A DNA stretch of 64,000 bases. Source: Rhodobacter capsulatus. Its GTDB lineage: Bacteria; Pseudomonadota; Alphaproteobacteria; Rhodobacterales; Rhodobacteraceae. The stretch is taken from the NCBI RefSeq assembly GCF_003254295.1, contig NZ_QKZO01000007.1:62001-126000 (forward strand), written 5' to 3'. The notes beneath the pieces are model-generated. The model did no database searches, was not told the origin of the DNA, and saw only the letters and a list, made by a program, of their open reading frames with translations. The first letter of the stretch is position 1. Every line of letters begins with the position of its first letter. The position numbers were made by a program, and so were the translations under genes. Below are positions 44,504-53,267 of the stretch, piece after piece.

Positions 44504-46183
44504 ATGTGCGCCAAAGCTAGCATGGAAGAATTCGAAGCCCTCCTGAAGGAAAGCTTCGAGATCGACACCCCCCAGGAAGGGTCTGTCGTCAAGGGCAAGG
44601 TCATCGCCATCGAGGCGGGCCAGGCCATCATCGACGTCGGCTACAAGATGGAAGGCCGCGTTGATCTGAAAGAATTCGCGAATCCCGGTGAAGCTCCCTC
44701 GATCGCCGTCGGCGACGAGGTCGAAGTTTACCTCGATCGCGTCGAAAACGCCCGTGGCGAAGCCGTCATCTCGCGCGAGAAAGCCCGTCGCGAAGAAGCC
44801 TGGGACCGTCTCGAAAAAGCCTATGCCAGCGAAGAGCGCGTCGATGGCGCCATCTTCGGTCGCGTCAAGGGCGGCTTCACCGTCGATCTCGGCGGCGCCG
44901 TGGCCTTCCTGCCGGGCTCGCAAGTTGACGTCCGTCCGGTGCGCGACGCGGGCCCGCTCATGGGTCTCAAGCAGCCGTTCCAGATCCTCAAGATGGACCG
45001 TCGTCGCGGCAACATCGTTGTCTCGCGTCGCGCCATCCTGGAAGAATCGCGGGCCGAACAGCGCGCCGAAGTCATCGGCAACCTGACCGAAGGTCAGATC
45101 GTCGACGGCGTGGTGAAGAACATCACCGAATACGGTGCGTTTGTTGACCTCGGCGGCGTCGATGGCCTGCTGCACGTCACCGACATGGCCTGGCGCCGCG
45201 TCAACCACCCGTCGGAGATCCTCACGATCGGCGAGACCGTCAAGGTTCAGGTCGTCAAGATCAACAAGGACACCCACCGCATCAGCCTCGGCATGAAGCA
45301 GCTGCTGAACGACCCGTGGGATTCGGTGGAAACCAAATTCGCGCTGGGCTCGGTCCACAAGGGCCGCGTCACCAACATCACCGATTACGGCGCCTTCGTG
45401 GAGCTGGAAGCCGGTGTCGAAGGTCTGGTTCACGTCTCGGAAATGTCCTGGACCAAGAAGAACGTGCACCCCGGCAAGATCGTTTCGACCTCGCAAGAAG
45501 TCGACGTCATGGTGCTCGAGATCGACACCGCGAAACGCCGCGTGTCGCTGGGCCTCAAGCAATGCCTGCGCAACCCGTGGGAAGCCTTCGCCGATGCCCA
45601 TCCGGTCGGCACGGTGATCGAGGGTGAAGTCAAGAACATCACCGAATTCGGTCTGTTCATCGGCCTCGAAAACGACATCGACGGCATGGTGCACCTGTCC
45701 GACCTGTCGTGGGACAAGCGCGGCGAAGAAGCGATCCAGGAATACCGCAAGGGCGACGTCGTGCGCGCGGCGGTCACCGAAGTCGACACCGACAAGGAAC
45801 GCATCTCGCTCTCGATCAAGGCGCTCGATGCCGACACCTTCTCGGATGCGGTCGATGGCGTGAAACGTGGCTCGGTGATCACCGTCAACGTCACCGCGAT
45901 CGAAGACGGCGGCATCGAGGTCGAATACAACGGCATGAAGTCCTTCATTCGCCGTTCGGATCTGGCCCGCGACCGTGCCGACCAGCGCCCCGAGCGCTTC
46001 CAGGTCGGTGATCACGTCGACGTGCGCGTCGTCAACATCGACAGCAAGACCCGCAAGCTGGGCGTGTCGATCAAGGCGCGCGAGATCGCCGAAGAGAAGG
46101 AAGCCGTGGAACAATACGGCTCGTCCGACTCGGGTGCCTCGCTCGGCGACATCCTTGGCGCCGCGCTCAAGGGCCGCGAATAA
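44504..46183 (+). CDS. rpsA: 30S ribosomal protein S1
   Basis: 559 residues from ATG 44504 (MCAKASMEEFEALL). Six S1 RNA-binding repeats are visible, among them ITEYGAFVDLGGVDGLLHVTD, ITDYGAFVELEAGVEGLVHVSE and ITEFGLFIGLENDIDGMVHLSD (each given by its core). Binds mRNA at initiation. An in-frame ATG at 44468 would add 12 residues and also has an SD-like site; 44504 gives the usual length. Codon use is strongly biased, as expected for a highly expressed gene. Confidence 0.97.
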   Translation: MCAKASMEEFEALLKESFEIDTPQEGSVVKGKVIAIEAGQAIIDVGYKMEGRVDLKEFANPGEAPSIAVGDEVEVYLDRVENARGEAVISREKARREEAWDRLEKAYASEERVDGAIFGRVKGGFTVDLGGAVAFLPGSQVDVRPVRDAGPLMGLKQPFQILKMDRRRGNIVVSRRAILEESRAEQRAEVIGNLTEGQIVDGVVKNITEYGAFVDLGGVDGLLHVTDMAWRRVNHPSEILTIGETVKVQVVKINKDTHRISLGMKQLLNDPWDSVETKFALGSVHKGRVTNITDYGAFVELEAGVEGLVHVSEMSWTKKNVHPGKIVSTSQEVDVMVLEIDTAKRRVSLGLKQCLRNPWEAFADAHPVGTVIEGEVKNITEFGLFIGLENDIDGMVHLSDLSWDKRGEEAIQEYRKGDVVRAAVTEVDTDKERISLSIKALDADTFSDAVDGVKRGSVITVNVTAIEDGGIEVEYNGMKSFIRRSDLARDRADQRPERFQVGDHVDVRVVNIDSKTRKLGVSIKAREIAEEKEAVEQYGSSDSGASLGDILGAALKGRE

Positions 46184-46201
46184 TCTTTCCCGCAAGGGAT
46201 C

Positions 46202-46232
46202 GGAAAGGCCCCGCTTTCGCGGGGCCTTTTCC
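46202..46232 (+). terminator. Terminator after rpsA
   Basis: GGAAAGGCCCCGC-TTTC-GCGGGGCCTTTTCC hairpin with T-run, about 20 bases past the stop (arms listed separately: GGCCCCGC and GCGGGGCC). Confidence 0.9.
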
Positions 46233-46381
46233 TTTGCGCGATTCGCCACGGGGGGGCGGGTCGGGGCTGAAACCGGCTTTCCGCGGGGTCAACCGATGGG
46301 CGACTGCGTCCGAGCGCCGCAGATCGGGGCCGAAACCGCGATGGCAGGCGATAATTTCCCGCCTTTCCAAGCCATTGCTGT

Positions 46382-46409
46382 TTGTGTCGCGAAAAATTCC
46401 TCCTATAGT
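46382..46409 (+). promoter_or_regulatory. Candidate ihfB promoter
   Basis: TTGTGT (46382-46387), 16-bp spacer, TATAGT (46404-46409), 50 bases before ihfB. A terminator separates it from rpsA, which supports an independent promoter. Confidence 0.5.
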
Positions 46410-46458
46410 CTGGGCAAGAACCAGTCCGGGTCGAGCCGGGTGACGGGGGAGATGACGC

Positions 46459-46746
46459 ATGATCCGCTCTGAATTGATCGCCAAGATCGCCGAAGAGAAT
46501 CCGCATCTGTTTCAGCGCGACGTGGAGAAGATCGTGAACACGATCTTCGACGAGATCATCGAGGCGATGGCCCGCGGTGATCGGGTCGAGCTGCGCGGCT
46601 TTGGCGCCTTTTCGGTGAAGAAACGGGACGCTAGAACCGGGCGCAATCCGCGCACCGGCACTTCGGTCGCGGTGGAAGAAAAACACGTGCCCTTCTTCAA
46701 GACCGGCAAGCTTCTGCGTGACCGGCTGAACGGGGGAGAGGAGTAA
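46459..46746 (+). CDS. ihfB: Integration host factor subunit beta
   Basis: 95 residues. Sequence from [16 protein letters not shown] through [13 protein letters not shown] and [11 protein letters not shown] matches IHF-beta, with the Pro that intercalates DNA in the NPRTG arm. It bends DNA at specific sites and is used by integrases of the type found in this window. Next to rpsA, as usual. Confidence 0.97.
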   Translation: MIRSELIAKIAEENPHLFQRDVEKIVNTIFDEIIEAMARGDRVELRGFGAFSVKKRDARTGRNPRTGTSVAVEEKHVPFFKTGKLLRDRLNGGEE

Positions 46747-46752
46747 GACCCG

Positions 46753-47109
46753 ATGTTCCGCGCGATCCGCTACCTGTTCCTGGCTTGCCTCATCCTTGTT
46801 CTGGTGACGCTGGCGATGTCCAACCGCGAGGTGGTGACGCTCAGTCTGCTGACCTCCGAGATCGAGGCTTTTGTCGGCTTCAACCTGCATCTGCCGGTGC
46901 CGCTGTTCTTCGTCTTCTTCGGCGGGATGCTGCTGGGGCTGGGCGTCGGCTTCGTCTGGGAATATCTGCGCGAGCATCGTTTCCGCAAGACCGCCCGCAA
47001 GGCGACGAAACAGGCCGCGACGCTGGAGCGCGAACTGGGCCGGCTGAAGGAAAAGACGCAGGGCCCGAAGGACGAAGTTCTGGCGCTGCTCGACAAGCCG
47101 CGCGCCTGA
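46753..47109 (+). CDS. LapA/DUF1049 membrane protein
   Basis: 118 residues. Two transmembrane segments ([16 protein letters not shown] and [20 protein letters not shown]) and a C-terminal coiled coil ([19 protein letters not shown]). Matches LapA (YciS), which works with LapB in lipopolysaccharide assembly control. Six bases after ihfB. Confidence 0.88.
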   Translation: MFRAIRYLFLACLILVLVTLAMSNREVVTLSLLTSEIEAFVGFNLHLPVPLFFVFFGGMLLGLGVGFVWEYLREHRFRKTARKATKQAATLERELGRLKEKTQGPKDEVLALLDKPRA

Positions 47110-47116
47110 GGGCGCC

Positions 47117-47788
47117 GTGGTCACCGTCGCCGTCAATCGCGGCCGCCCCGGCGGGGTGCGCTGCAAGATCTGCGGGCTGAGAACACCGGCCGATGTGGAA
47201 GCTGCCGCGCAGGCGGGGGCGGGCTACATCGGCCTTGTGTTTTTTCCCCGCTCGCCCCGGCATCTGGAGATTGCGCAGGCCCGCGATCTGGCGCTTGCCG
47301 CACCCGTGGGGCTGGCCAAGGTGGCGCTGGTCGTCGATGCCGATGACGCGGCTCTGGAGGCGATCACCGATGCGGTGCCGCTCGACATGCTGCAACTTCA
47401 TGGCAAGGAAAGCCCGGCCCGGGTGGCCGCGGTGAAGGCGCGCTTCGGCCTGCCGGTGATGAAGGCCGTCGGCGTGGCCGAGGAAGCCGATCTGGCGGCG
47501 ATTGCCGATTACGAGGCCGTGGCGGATCAGATCCTTGTCGATGCGAAGGCGCCCAAGGGCGCGGCGCTGCCGGGCGGCAACGGGTTGGCTTTCGATTGGC
47601 GGCTGATTGCGGGTCGAGTCTGGCAACGTCCGTGGATGCTCGCAGGCGGGCTGACGCCCGAGAATGTGGCGGAAGCGGTGCGGCTGACCGGGGCGCTTCA
47701 GGTCGATGTCTCCTCCGGTGTCGAAAGCGCGCCCGGGGTCAAGGAGGCCGCCCGGATCGCCGCCTTTGTCGCGGCGGCGCAGGGGTAG
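47117..47788 (+). CDS. trpF: Phosphoribosylanthranilate isomerase
   Basis: 223 residues from GTG 47117. [12 protein letters not shown] holds the catalytic Cys, with [14 protein letters not shown] holding the Asp; [15 protein letters not shown] and [15 protein letters not shown] bind phosphate. Catalyses the third step of tryptophan synthesis. trpB follows after a repeat copy. Confidence 0.95.
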   Translation: MVTVAVNRGRPGGVRCKICGLRTPADVEAAAQAGAGYIGLVFFPRSPRHLEIAQARDLALAAPVGLAKVALVVDADDAALEAITDAVPLDMLQLHGKESPARVAAVKARFGLPVMKAVGVAEEADLAAIADYEAVADQILVDAKAPKGAALPGGNGLAFDWRLIAGRVWQRPWMLAGGLTPENVAEAVRLTGALQVDVSSGVESAPGVKEAARIAAFVAAAQG

Positions 47789-47816
47789 GGTGGGGGTTTC
47801 ACCCCCACACCCCCAG

Positions 47817-47838
47817 CGTATTTTGGCCAAGAAAAAAC
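47817..47838 (+). repeat. Dispersed GTATTT-CCAAG repeat copy (trpF-trpB)
   Basis: GCGTATTTTGGCCAAGAAAA copy after a CCCCCAC-rich stretch, between trpF and trpB, inside what would otherwise be an operon. Confidence 0.7.
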
Positions 47839-47905
47839 AGGAACTTTACCCCGAGGGGGGGGCGCGCTATCTGCTGGTGGCGCGCGACGGACAAAGGGGA
47901 TGGCG

Positions 47906-49138
47906 ATGGCGGAAGATCGGCTCAACAGTTTCATGACGGCTCCGGATGACAACGGCCGCTTCGGCATTCACGGCGGGCGGTTCGTGTCCGAGACGCTGAT
48001 GCCGCTGATCCTTGAACTCGAGGCGCAATACGAGCACGCCAAGACCGACCCGAGCTTCTGGGCCGAGATGGAGGCTTTGTGGAAGCATTACGTCGGCCGT
48101 CCCTCGCCGCTTTATTTCGCGCCGCGGATGACCGAGGAGCTGGGCGGCGCCAAGGTCTATCTCAAGCGCGAGGAGCTGAACCACACCGGCGCGCACAAGA
48201 TCAACAACGTGCTGGGGCAGATCCTGCTGGCCCGGCGCATGGGCAAGACCCGGATCATCGCCGAGACCGGGGCGGGCCAGCATGGCGTGGCGACCGCCAC
48301 CGTCTGCGCGAAGTTCGGGCTGCAATGCATTGTTTACATGGGCGCCACGGATGTCGAGCGGCAGGCGCCGAACGTGTTCCGGATGAAGCTTCTGGGCGCC
48401 GAGGTGGTGCCGGTGACCTCGGGCCGCGGCACGCTGAAGGACGCGATGAATGATGCGCTGCGCGATTGGGTGACCAATGTGCGCGACACGTTTTACTGCA
48501 TCGGCACCGTGGCGGGGCCCGCGCCCTATCCGGCGATGGTGCGCGATTTCCAGTCGATCATCGGCAAGGAAACCCGCTGGCAGCTGGAGGAGCAGGAAGG
48601 CGAAGGCCGTCTGCCCGACACGATCATCGCCTGTGTCGGCGGTGGCTCGAACGCCATGGGGCTGTTCCATCCGTTCCTTGACGATCCGTCGGTGCGGATC
48701 ATCGGGGTCGAGGCCGGGGGGCTTGGGGTGGACGACCGGATGCAGCATTGCGCCTCGCTGACCGGCGGGCGTCCGGGCGTGCTGCATGGCAACCGCACCT
48801 ATCTTTTGCAGGACGAGGACGGGCAGATCCTTGAGGGGCATTCGATCTCGGCGGGCCTTGATTATCCCGGCATCGGGCCGGAACACAGCTGGCTGCATGA
48901 CATCAAGCGCGCCGAATATGTGAGCATCACCGATGCCGAGGCGCTGGAGGCGTTCCAGTTCTGCTGCCGGACCGAGGGCATCATCCCGGCGCTGGAAAGC
49001 AGCCATGCGCTGGCGCATGTGATGAAGATCGCGCCCACGCTGCCGAAAGACCACATCATCGTGATCAACCTGTCGGGGCGGGGCGACAAGGACATCTTCA
49101 CCGTGGCCAAGCATCTGGGCGTGGAGATGAAGGTCTGA
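47906..49138 (+). CDS. trpB: Tryptophan synthase beta chain
   Basis: 410 residues from ATG 47906 ([10 protein letters not shown]); ATG 47900 sits directly against the AAGGGG site, so the second ATG fits better. [20 protein letters not shown] holds the PLP lysine; [10 protein letters not shown] is the phosphate loop. Joins indole and serine. trpA is not directly downstream. Confidence 0.96.
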   Translation: MAEDRLNSFMTAPDDNGRFGIHGGRFVSETLMPLILELEAQYEHAKTDPSFWAEMEALWKHYVGRPSPLYFAPRMTEELGGAKVYLKREELNHTGAHKINNVLGQILLARRMGKTRIIAETGAGQHGVATATVCAKFGLQCIVYMGATDVERQAPNVFRMKLLGAEVVPVTSGRGTLKDAMNDALRDWVTNVRDTFYCIGTVAGPAPYPAMVRDFQSIIGKETRWQLEEQEGEGRLPDTIIACVGGGSNAMGLFHPFLDDPSVRIIGVEAGGLGVDDRMQHCASLTGGRPGVLHGNRTYLLQDEDGQILEGHSISAGLDYPGIGPEHSWLHDIKRAEYVSITDAEALEAFQFCCRTEGIIPALESSHALAHVMKIAPTLPKDHIIVINLSGRGDKDIFTVAKHLGVEMKV

Positions 49139-49164
49139 TCCGCCCGGCGGACTGGCGCGACAAG

Positions 49165-49188
49165 GCGGCGCCCCGGGCGCCGCTTTTG
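49165..49188 (+). terminator. Terminator after trpB
   Basis: GCGGCGCCCCGGGCGCCGC hairpin followed by TTTT, 26 bases past the stop. Confidence 0.8.
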
Positions 49189-49378
49189 GTTTTCGGCCCC
49201 TACACCAAGGTTTATGCGGCGCAATCCGGCGCGAAAACCGTGGGTTTATACCTTTCGCTGAATTGCCTTTCCGGTTGCTTCGGGCGAACAGACCCGTGTC
49301 GCGTCCCCCAAACGTGACGTACTGACCCTGACACCGGACCGGGCCGCCACTCACGATGCGATCGGCGCCGTTGTCGGG
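49189..49378. other. Region between trpB terminator and the leader ORF
   Basis: 190 bases with no gene. It must hold the promoter of the following unit because no room exists downstream of the leader terminator. No promoter can be placed with confidence. Confidence 0.5.
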
Positions 49379-49435
49379 ATGCTTCGACAGTTGTACTGCT
49401 TTCGCCAGGGCGCGCCCGCGTCCGGCGGTTCCTGA
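49379..49435 (+). CDS. Candidate 18-aa leader peptide
   Basis: ATG 49379 to TGA 49433-49435 encodes MLRQLYCFRQGAPASGGS. The stop touches the left arm of a terminator hairpin. The ribosome-binding site is weak (TCGGG). Its role as a leader peptide is inferred from position and alternative pairing of its own mRNA with the terminator arm. Confidence 0.4.
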   Translation: MLRQLYCFRQGAPASGGS

Positions 49436-49471
49436 GCGCGCCCCGATCCAGCGGAGGGGGCGCGCCTTTTT
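49436..49471 (+). terminator. Leader terminator/attenuator directly before the PepSY-like gene
   Basis: GCGCGCCCC (49436-49444) and GGGGCGCGC (49457-49465) pair perfectly over 9 bp and are followed by CTTTTT. The next gene's ATG is 13 bases after the T-run, so any transcript of it must pass this terminator. GGGCGCGC at 49408-49415 can pair with the left arm and would act as an antiterminator. Confidence 0.75.
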
Positions 49472-49483
49472 CGGAGTGAGATC

Positions 49484-50020
49484 ATGCGATCGCGCCTGTC
49501 GCGCCTTGCCCCCGTCGCCCCGCTGGCGCTGAGCCTGACGCTGGGGGCGCTTGCCGCCCGGGCCGAGACCGAGGCCGAGATCGTGGCGCAGATGCAGGCC
49601 GAGGGCTACCGCTCCATCGAGGTTTCGACCACCTGGCTGCGCCGGGTGCGGATCGTCGCCGAGGGCGGCGCGGGCCTGCGCGAAGTGGTCATTGATCCCC
49701 GCAACGGCGAGGTGTTGCGCGATTTCACCGATCCCGCGCCGCGCCGGGGCGGGGCGGCCCCGCCGCCCGGGCCGCGGCCGGGGGGCATGCCGCCGGTCGG
49801 CGGCCCGTCGCGACCCGAGGGCCCCGGACGTCCGGGCGGCCCCGGGCCGGATGGTGGCCCCGGACCTGATGGCGCAGGGCCGGGCCGGGACGGCGGAGCG
49901 GGCGGCCCCGGACCTGGTGGCCCCGGGCATGGCGGCCCCGGGCATGGCGGCCCCGGGCATGGCGGCGACCGGGGGCCCGGCGGCCCCGCGGGCGCGGGCG
50001 CCGGGCCGGGCGGGACCTGA
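49484..50020 (+). CDS. Secreted PepSY-like protein with collagen-like Gly/Pro/His tail
   Basis: 178 residues with a signal peptide (PLALSLTLGALAARA). Residues about 28-80 (EAEIVAQMQAEGYRSIEVST, VRIVAEGGAGLREVVIDPRNGEV in parts) fit the PepSY-like fold. The rest is a low-complexity tail with GPGHG repeats (three copies of a 15-bp unit near 49920-49966). SD GGAG at 49473-49476 lies just after the terminator. Followed by a membrane LuxR-type regulator. Confidence 0.75.
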   Translation: MRSRLSRLAPVAPLALSLTLGALAARAETEAEIVAQMQAEGYRSIEVSTTWLRRVRIVAEGGAGLREVVIDPRNGEVLRDFTDPAPRRGGAAPPPGPRPGGMPPVGGPSRPEGPGRPGGPGPDGGPGPDGAGPGRDGGAGGPGPGGPGHGGPGHGGPGHGGDRGPGGPAGAGAGPGGT

Positions 50021-50026
50021 CCGATC

Positions 50027-50644
50027 ATGGCCCTGACCGATCCGACCGACCTTCCCCCCCCGCCGCAAGGCCCGCGGCGGCGCCCGGCCTGGCTGAACCT
50101 GCGTGTCGCGCTGCTGCCGCTGTTCCTGGTCCAGACGGTGACCGCGCTGTTCTTCGTCTCCGACATCGTGTTTTCGGTGCTGGGCATCGAGGTCGCGCCG
50201 ATCAACTGGAAACTGCGCGAGGCGATGGAAATCTCGGCCGCGCTCGGGCTGGTGCTGGGGCTGGTCTTCGGCGCGCAGGCGCTGCTTTCGGCCCGGCACG
50301 AGGCCGAGGTGGCGACCGAGAAACTGCGCCGCGCCTCGACCGCCTTTGCCGAATTGCTGAGCGAGCGCTTCGCCGAATGGCGGCTGACCACGGCCGAGCG
50401 GGAGGTGGCGCTGTTTGCGATCAAGGGGCTGACCCTGGCCGAGATTGCCGGTCTGCGCGCCACCTCGGAAGGCACGGTGAAGGCGCAGACGGCGTCGATC
50501 TATCGCAAGGCCGGGGTCTCGACGCGCAGCCAGCTGGTGTCGATCTTCATCGAGGATCTGATGGACGAGCCCACCGCGCGGTTCACCGATATTCCCGCAA
50601 GCGCGATCGCGGCGCCCAAACGCGCGACGCAGGGCGGGCGGTAG
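50027..50644 (+). CDS. Membrane-anchored LuxR-type regulator
   Basis: 205 residues. Two transmembrane segments (LLPLFLVQTVTALFFVSDIV and ISAALGLVLGLVFGAQALL), a short coiled linker and a C-terminal GerE/LuxR helix-turn-helix (LTTAEREVALFAIKGLTLAE, then EGTVKAQTASIYRKAGVSTR). There is no receiver domain. It probably senses a membrane or periplasmic signal; the preceding secreted protein, 6 bases upstream, is the obvious partner. Confidence 0.8.
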   Translation: MALTDPTDLPPPPQGPRRRPAWLNLRVALLPLFLVQTVTALFFVSDIVFSVLGIEVAPINWKLREAMEISAALGLVLGLVFGAQALLSARHEAEVATEKLRRASTAFAELLSERFAEWRLTTAEREVALFAIKGLTLAEIAGLRATSEGTVKAQTASIYRKAGVSTRSQLVSIFIEDLMDEPTARFTDIPASAIAAPKRATQGGR

Positions 50645-50650
50645 GCCGGC

Positions 50651-51160
50651 TCACTTCTCGGTCCGGTGCTTTTTCTTGGCCTTCTTTTCGGGGCGGTCGG
50701 CGCCCATCGTCTGCATCAGCTCGGTCAGATCGCGGCGCATCATTTTGGCAAACCACTGCGAGGCCGCCCTGGCCATCTCGGCCAGATCCTGCATTCGCGT
50801 GTCCTCCTCGGCCTGGGCAAGGGCGGTCATCCGGTCGACGAGCGGCGCGATCTCGCGCCGGTGCCGTTCGGCAAGCCCCGCGCGCAACAGCGCCCAGGGG
50901 TTCGGATCGGCGGTAAAGTAATCGCGCCGCAGCCCGGGCTTGCGGCTGACCTGCACCAGCCCGGCCTGACGCAATTCCTTGAGCGCGACCGAAACATTCG
51001 AGCGCGAGAGGCCAAGCCCCGTCGCCAGATCCTCGGCCGAGGGGGTGTCGGTGGTCCGCCAGATCGCGGCCAGGCATTGCCCGGCGGCGCGGCTCAGGCC
51101 GAAGGCGCTGGCCAGATCGGCGAAAAGCTGCGTCAGATCCGAGGGGGCAGGCGCGGTCAT
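50651..51160 (-). CDS. GbsR/MarR-like transcriptional regulator
   Basis: 169 residues. Winged helix (AAGQCLAAIWRTTDTPSAED, LGLSRSNVSVALKELRQAGL) of the GbsR type, with a helical C-terminus and a Lys-rich end (RPEKKAKKKHRTEK). It is 10 bp from the galM start, on the same strand. Target unknown. Confidence 0.85.
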   Translation of the reverse strand: MTAPAPSDLTQLFADLASAFGLSRAAGQCLAAIWRTTDTPSAEDLATGLGLSRSNVSVALKELRQAGLVQVSRKPGLRRDYFTADPNPWALLRAGLAERHRREIAPLVDRMTALAQAEEDTRMQDLAEMARAASQWFAKMMRRDLTELMQTMGADRPEKKAKKKHRTEK

Positions 51161-51169
51161 GGGGCCTCT

Positions 51170-52168
51170 TCAAGCGGCGGGACGGCGGGTCAGGTGCACG
51201 GCGCTACGTTGCCGCCAAGGCGTGCCGGGCGCAAGCGTGATCGGCGGGAAATCGGCATGGCGGGGCGCATCGGGCCAAAGCTGCGGCTCCAGCGCCACCC
51301 CGGCATGGGCGCCATAGGGGCTGCCCATCAGCCCGGGGAAGGGGGCGGACTGGAGCGCGCGGCCGTCATAGACCTGCAGCCCCGGCGCGTCGCTGTGCAG
51401 ATCAAGGCTTACGCCCTTTGCGCCCGTCAGCTGCGCCACGGGGCGCAAGCCCTTGCCCGACAGGCAGAAATTGTGATCGACCGGGGGCAGGTCGGGCAGC
51501 GGGCGGGGGTGCCGCAGATCGAGGGTCAGCGTCTCGACCGGCACCGGGGAAAGCGGCAGGTTTTCGGCATCGGTGGGCAGGATCTGATCCGCCGCGACCG
51601 AGAGGCTGTGCCCCGCCGTCGTCGCCGTGCCGTCCAGGTTCCAATAGGGGTGATGTGCCAGGTTCATCAGCGTCAGCGCATCGGTTTCGGCCGCAAGCGT
51701 GATTTCCAGCGTGGCCGGGGGCGCCAGCCGGTAGGTGGCGCGGATCACCCGGTTGCCGGGCAGTGCCGCCGCGCCATGGGGCAGATCAAGGCGCAGCGTC
51801 ACGGCTTCGGCGCTGGCCTCCTCGATCGTCCAGATGCGCTGCGAGATTCCCTCGGCGCCCGAATGCAGCAGGTTCGCCCCGTCATTGGGCTGCGCCTGCC
51901 AGAGCGTCCCGTCGAGCGTCACCTGCGCCCGGAAAAGCCGGTTCGCCACCGGCCCGACGACGGCGCCACACCAGTGCAGGCGCTGTTCGTAAGCGGCCAG
52001 AAGATCCGATCCCAGCACCAGCGGCCAGGGCGTGCCCGCCAGCCGCAGATCCTGCAGCGTCGCGCCGAAGGTCAGGATGCGCGCGGTCAGCTCGCCCGCG
52101 CGCAGCGTGATCGCCGCGACCCTCTGGCCGGTGCCGGTGGTGCCGAAACGGCGGATATCTGATGTCAT
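51170..52168 (-). CDS. galM: Aldose 1-epimerase
   Basis: 332 residues. FGATLQDLRLAG, CGAVVGPVANRL, LLHSGAEG, LAHHPYWNLDG (catalytic His) and VALEPQLWPD (catalytic Glu) are present. It interconverts anomers of galactose/glucose. It lies upstream of the GbsR-like gene in the same direction. Confidence 0.93.
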   Translation of the reverse strand: MTSDIRRFGTTGTGQRVAAITLRAGELTARILTFGATLQDLRLAGTPWPLVLGSDLLAAYEQRLHWCGAVVGPVANRLFRAQVTLDGTLWQAQPNDGANLLHSGAEGISQRIWTIEEASAEAVTLRLDLPHGAAALPGNRVIRATYRLAPPATLEITLAAETDALTLMNLAHHPYWNLDGTATTAGHSLSVAADQILPTDAENLPLSPVPVETLTLDLRHPRPLPDLPPVDHNFCLSGKGLRPVAQLTGAKGVSLDLHSDAPGLQVYDGRALQSAPFPGLMGSPYGAHAGVALEPQLWPDAPRHADFPPITLAPGTPWRQRSAVHLTRRPAA

Positions 52169-52222
52169 GGGGCCTCCCGCTCTGGTGCTACTCCAGCACG
52201 GAAGGCCCCAAAGAACAAGGGA

Positions 52223-53182
52223 TTACGGCGCGAGGCAGTCGCGCATCGCCTGGCCGAGACCCGAGAGCACCTGGTCGTAAAGCGCAGGCCCATAGGGCAG
52301 GGTCGAGCCCTCGGGGTCAAGCGCCGCGCCGCGTTTCACCGTCGTCCCCTCCAGCAGCATGTCGACCTGTTTCGGGTCGTGGTTCGCCTCGGGGAAGGCG
52401 CAGACGACGCCCTTGGCACTCAGGCTGTCGCGCAGCGCGGTCAGATGCGCGGCGCCCGGCTCGGCCGCATCGCCCATCGACACCGAGCCCGCCGCGCTCA
52501 GCCCGTAATGGCTGGTGAAATAGCCATAGGCATCGTGGAAGGTGACGAAGGAACGGCCCTTGAGCGGGGCAAGATCCGCCATCAGTTTCGCGTCGAGCAT
52601 CGCCAGCCGCAGCCGCGCCTGCGCCGCATTCGCGATATAGGTCGCGCCATGTTCGGGGTCGCGCCGCGCCAGTTCCGAGCCGATCAGCGTCAGCCAGGTG
52701 CCCGCATTCACCGGCGAGAGCCAGGCATGCGGGTCAAGCCCCTCGTGGTGGTGCTCTTCGCCATGCTCCTCGTGATCGTGCGCGTCGTGATCGTGGCCTT
52801 CATGGCCGCCGACATGCGGCTTGCCGCCGAAATCCTGCAGCAGCGTTCCGGGCGCATCGAGCAGCGCCACCGCCTTGCCCGGCCCCTGCAGCCCGTCGAT
52901 CGCCCGATCGAGCCAGGGCGTCATCTCGGGGCCGACCCAGAGCACCAGATCGGCCTCTTGCAGCGCCGCGGCCTGGCTGGGCTTGAGCTGGTAGGAATGC
53001 GCATTCCCCCCCTGTTCGAGCAGAACGGCGGGGCTGCCCAGATCGCCCATCACCTGCGCGACAAGTGATTGCACCGGCGGAATGTCGGTCACCACCTTCG
53101 GCACCTCGGCGAGGGACGGGCTGGCAAGGGCGGACAAAAGCAGGGCGGTCAGGGCGGGGCGTGTCAGGGCGGGGCGTTGCAT
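52223..53182 (-). CDS. znuA: High-affinity zinc-binding protein ZnuA
   Basis: 319 residues from ATG 53182 (MQRPALTRP); an in-frame ATG at 53197 would place the GAGGA ribosome site inside the gene. Signal peptide ALLLSALASPSLA. His ligands include AHSYQLKPSQ and FHDAYGYF, and a His/Asp/Glu-rich loop (HEGHDHDAHDHEEHGEEHHH) lies between them. Delivers Zn2+ to ZnuBC. Divergent from zur-znuCB. Confidence 0.95.
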   Translation of the reverse strand: MQRPALTRPALTALLLSALASPSLAEVPKVVTDIPPVQSLVAQVMGDLGSPAVLLEQGGNAHSYQLKPSQAAALQEADLVLWVGPEMTPWLDRAIDGLQGPGKAVALLDAPGTLLQDFGGKPHVGGHEGHDHDAHDHEEHGEEHHHEGLDPHAWLSPVNAGTWLTLIGSELARRDPEHGATYIANAAQARLRLAMLDAKLMADLAPLKGRSFVTFHDAYGYFTSHYGLSAAGSVSMGDAAEPGAAHLTALRDSLSAKGVVCAFPEANHDPKQVDMLLEGTTVKRGAALDPEGSTLPYGPALYDQVLSGLGQAMRDCLAP

Positions 53183-53225
53183 GGGGTTCCTCGGCAAGGC
53201 TTGCGGGTCGGGAGCCGGTTCTCTA

Positions 53226-53267
53226 TGTTATGAGATAACAAGTCAAGCAAAATGTGATAGAGTAACA
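53226..53267. promoter_or_regulatory. Two Zur-box palindromes in the znuA/zur gap
   Basis: TGTTATGAGATAACA (53226-53240) is a perfect dyad of the Zur-box form TGTTAT-N3-ATAACA. A second, weaker copy TGTGATAGAGTAACA spans 53253-53267 and touches the zur start codon. Both lie between divergent znuA and zur, indicating joint zinc repression. Confidence 0.88.
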
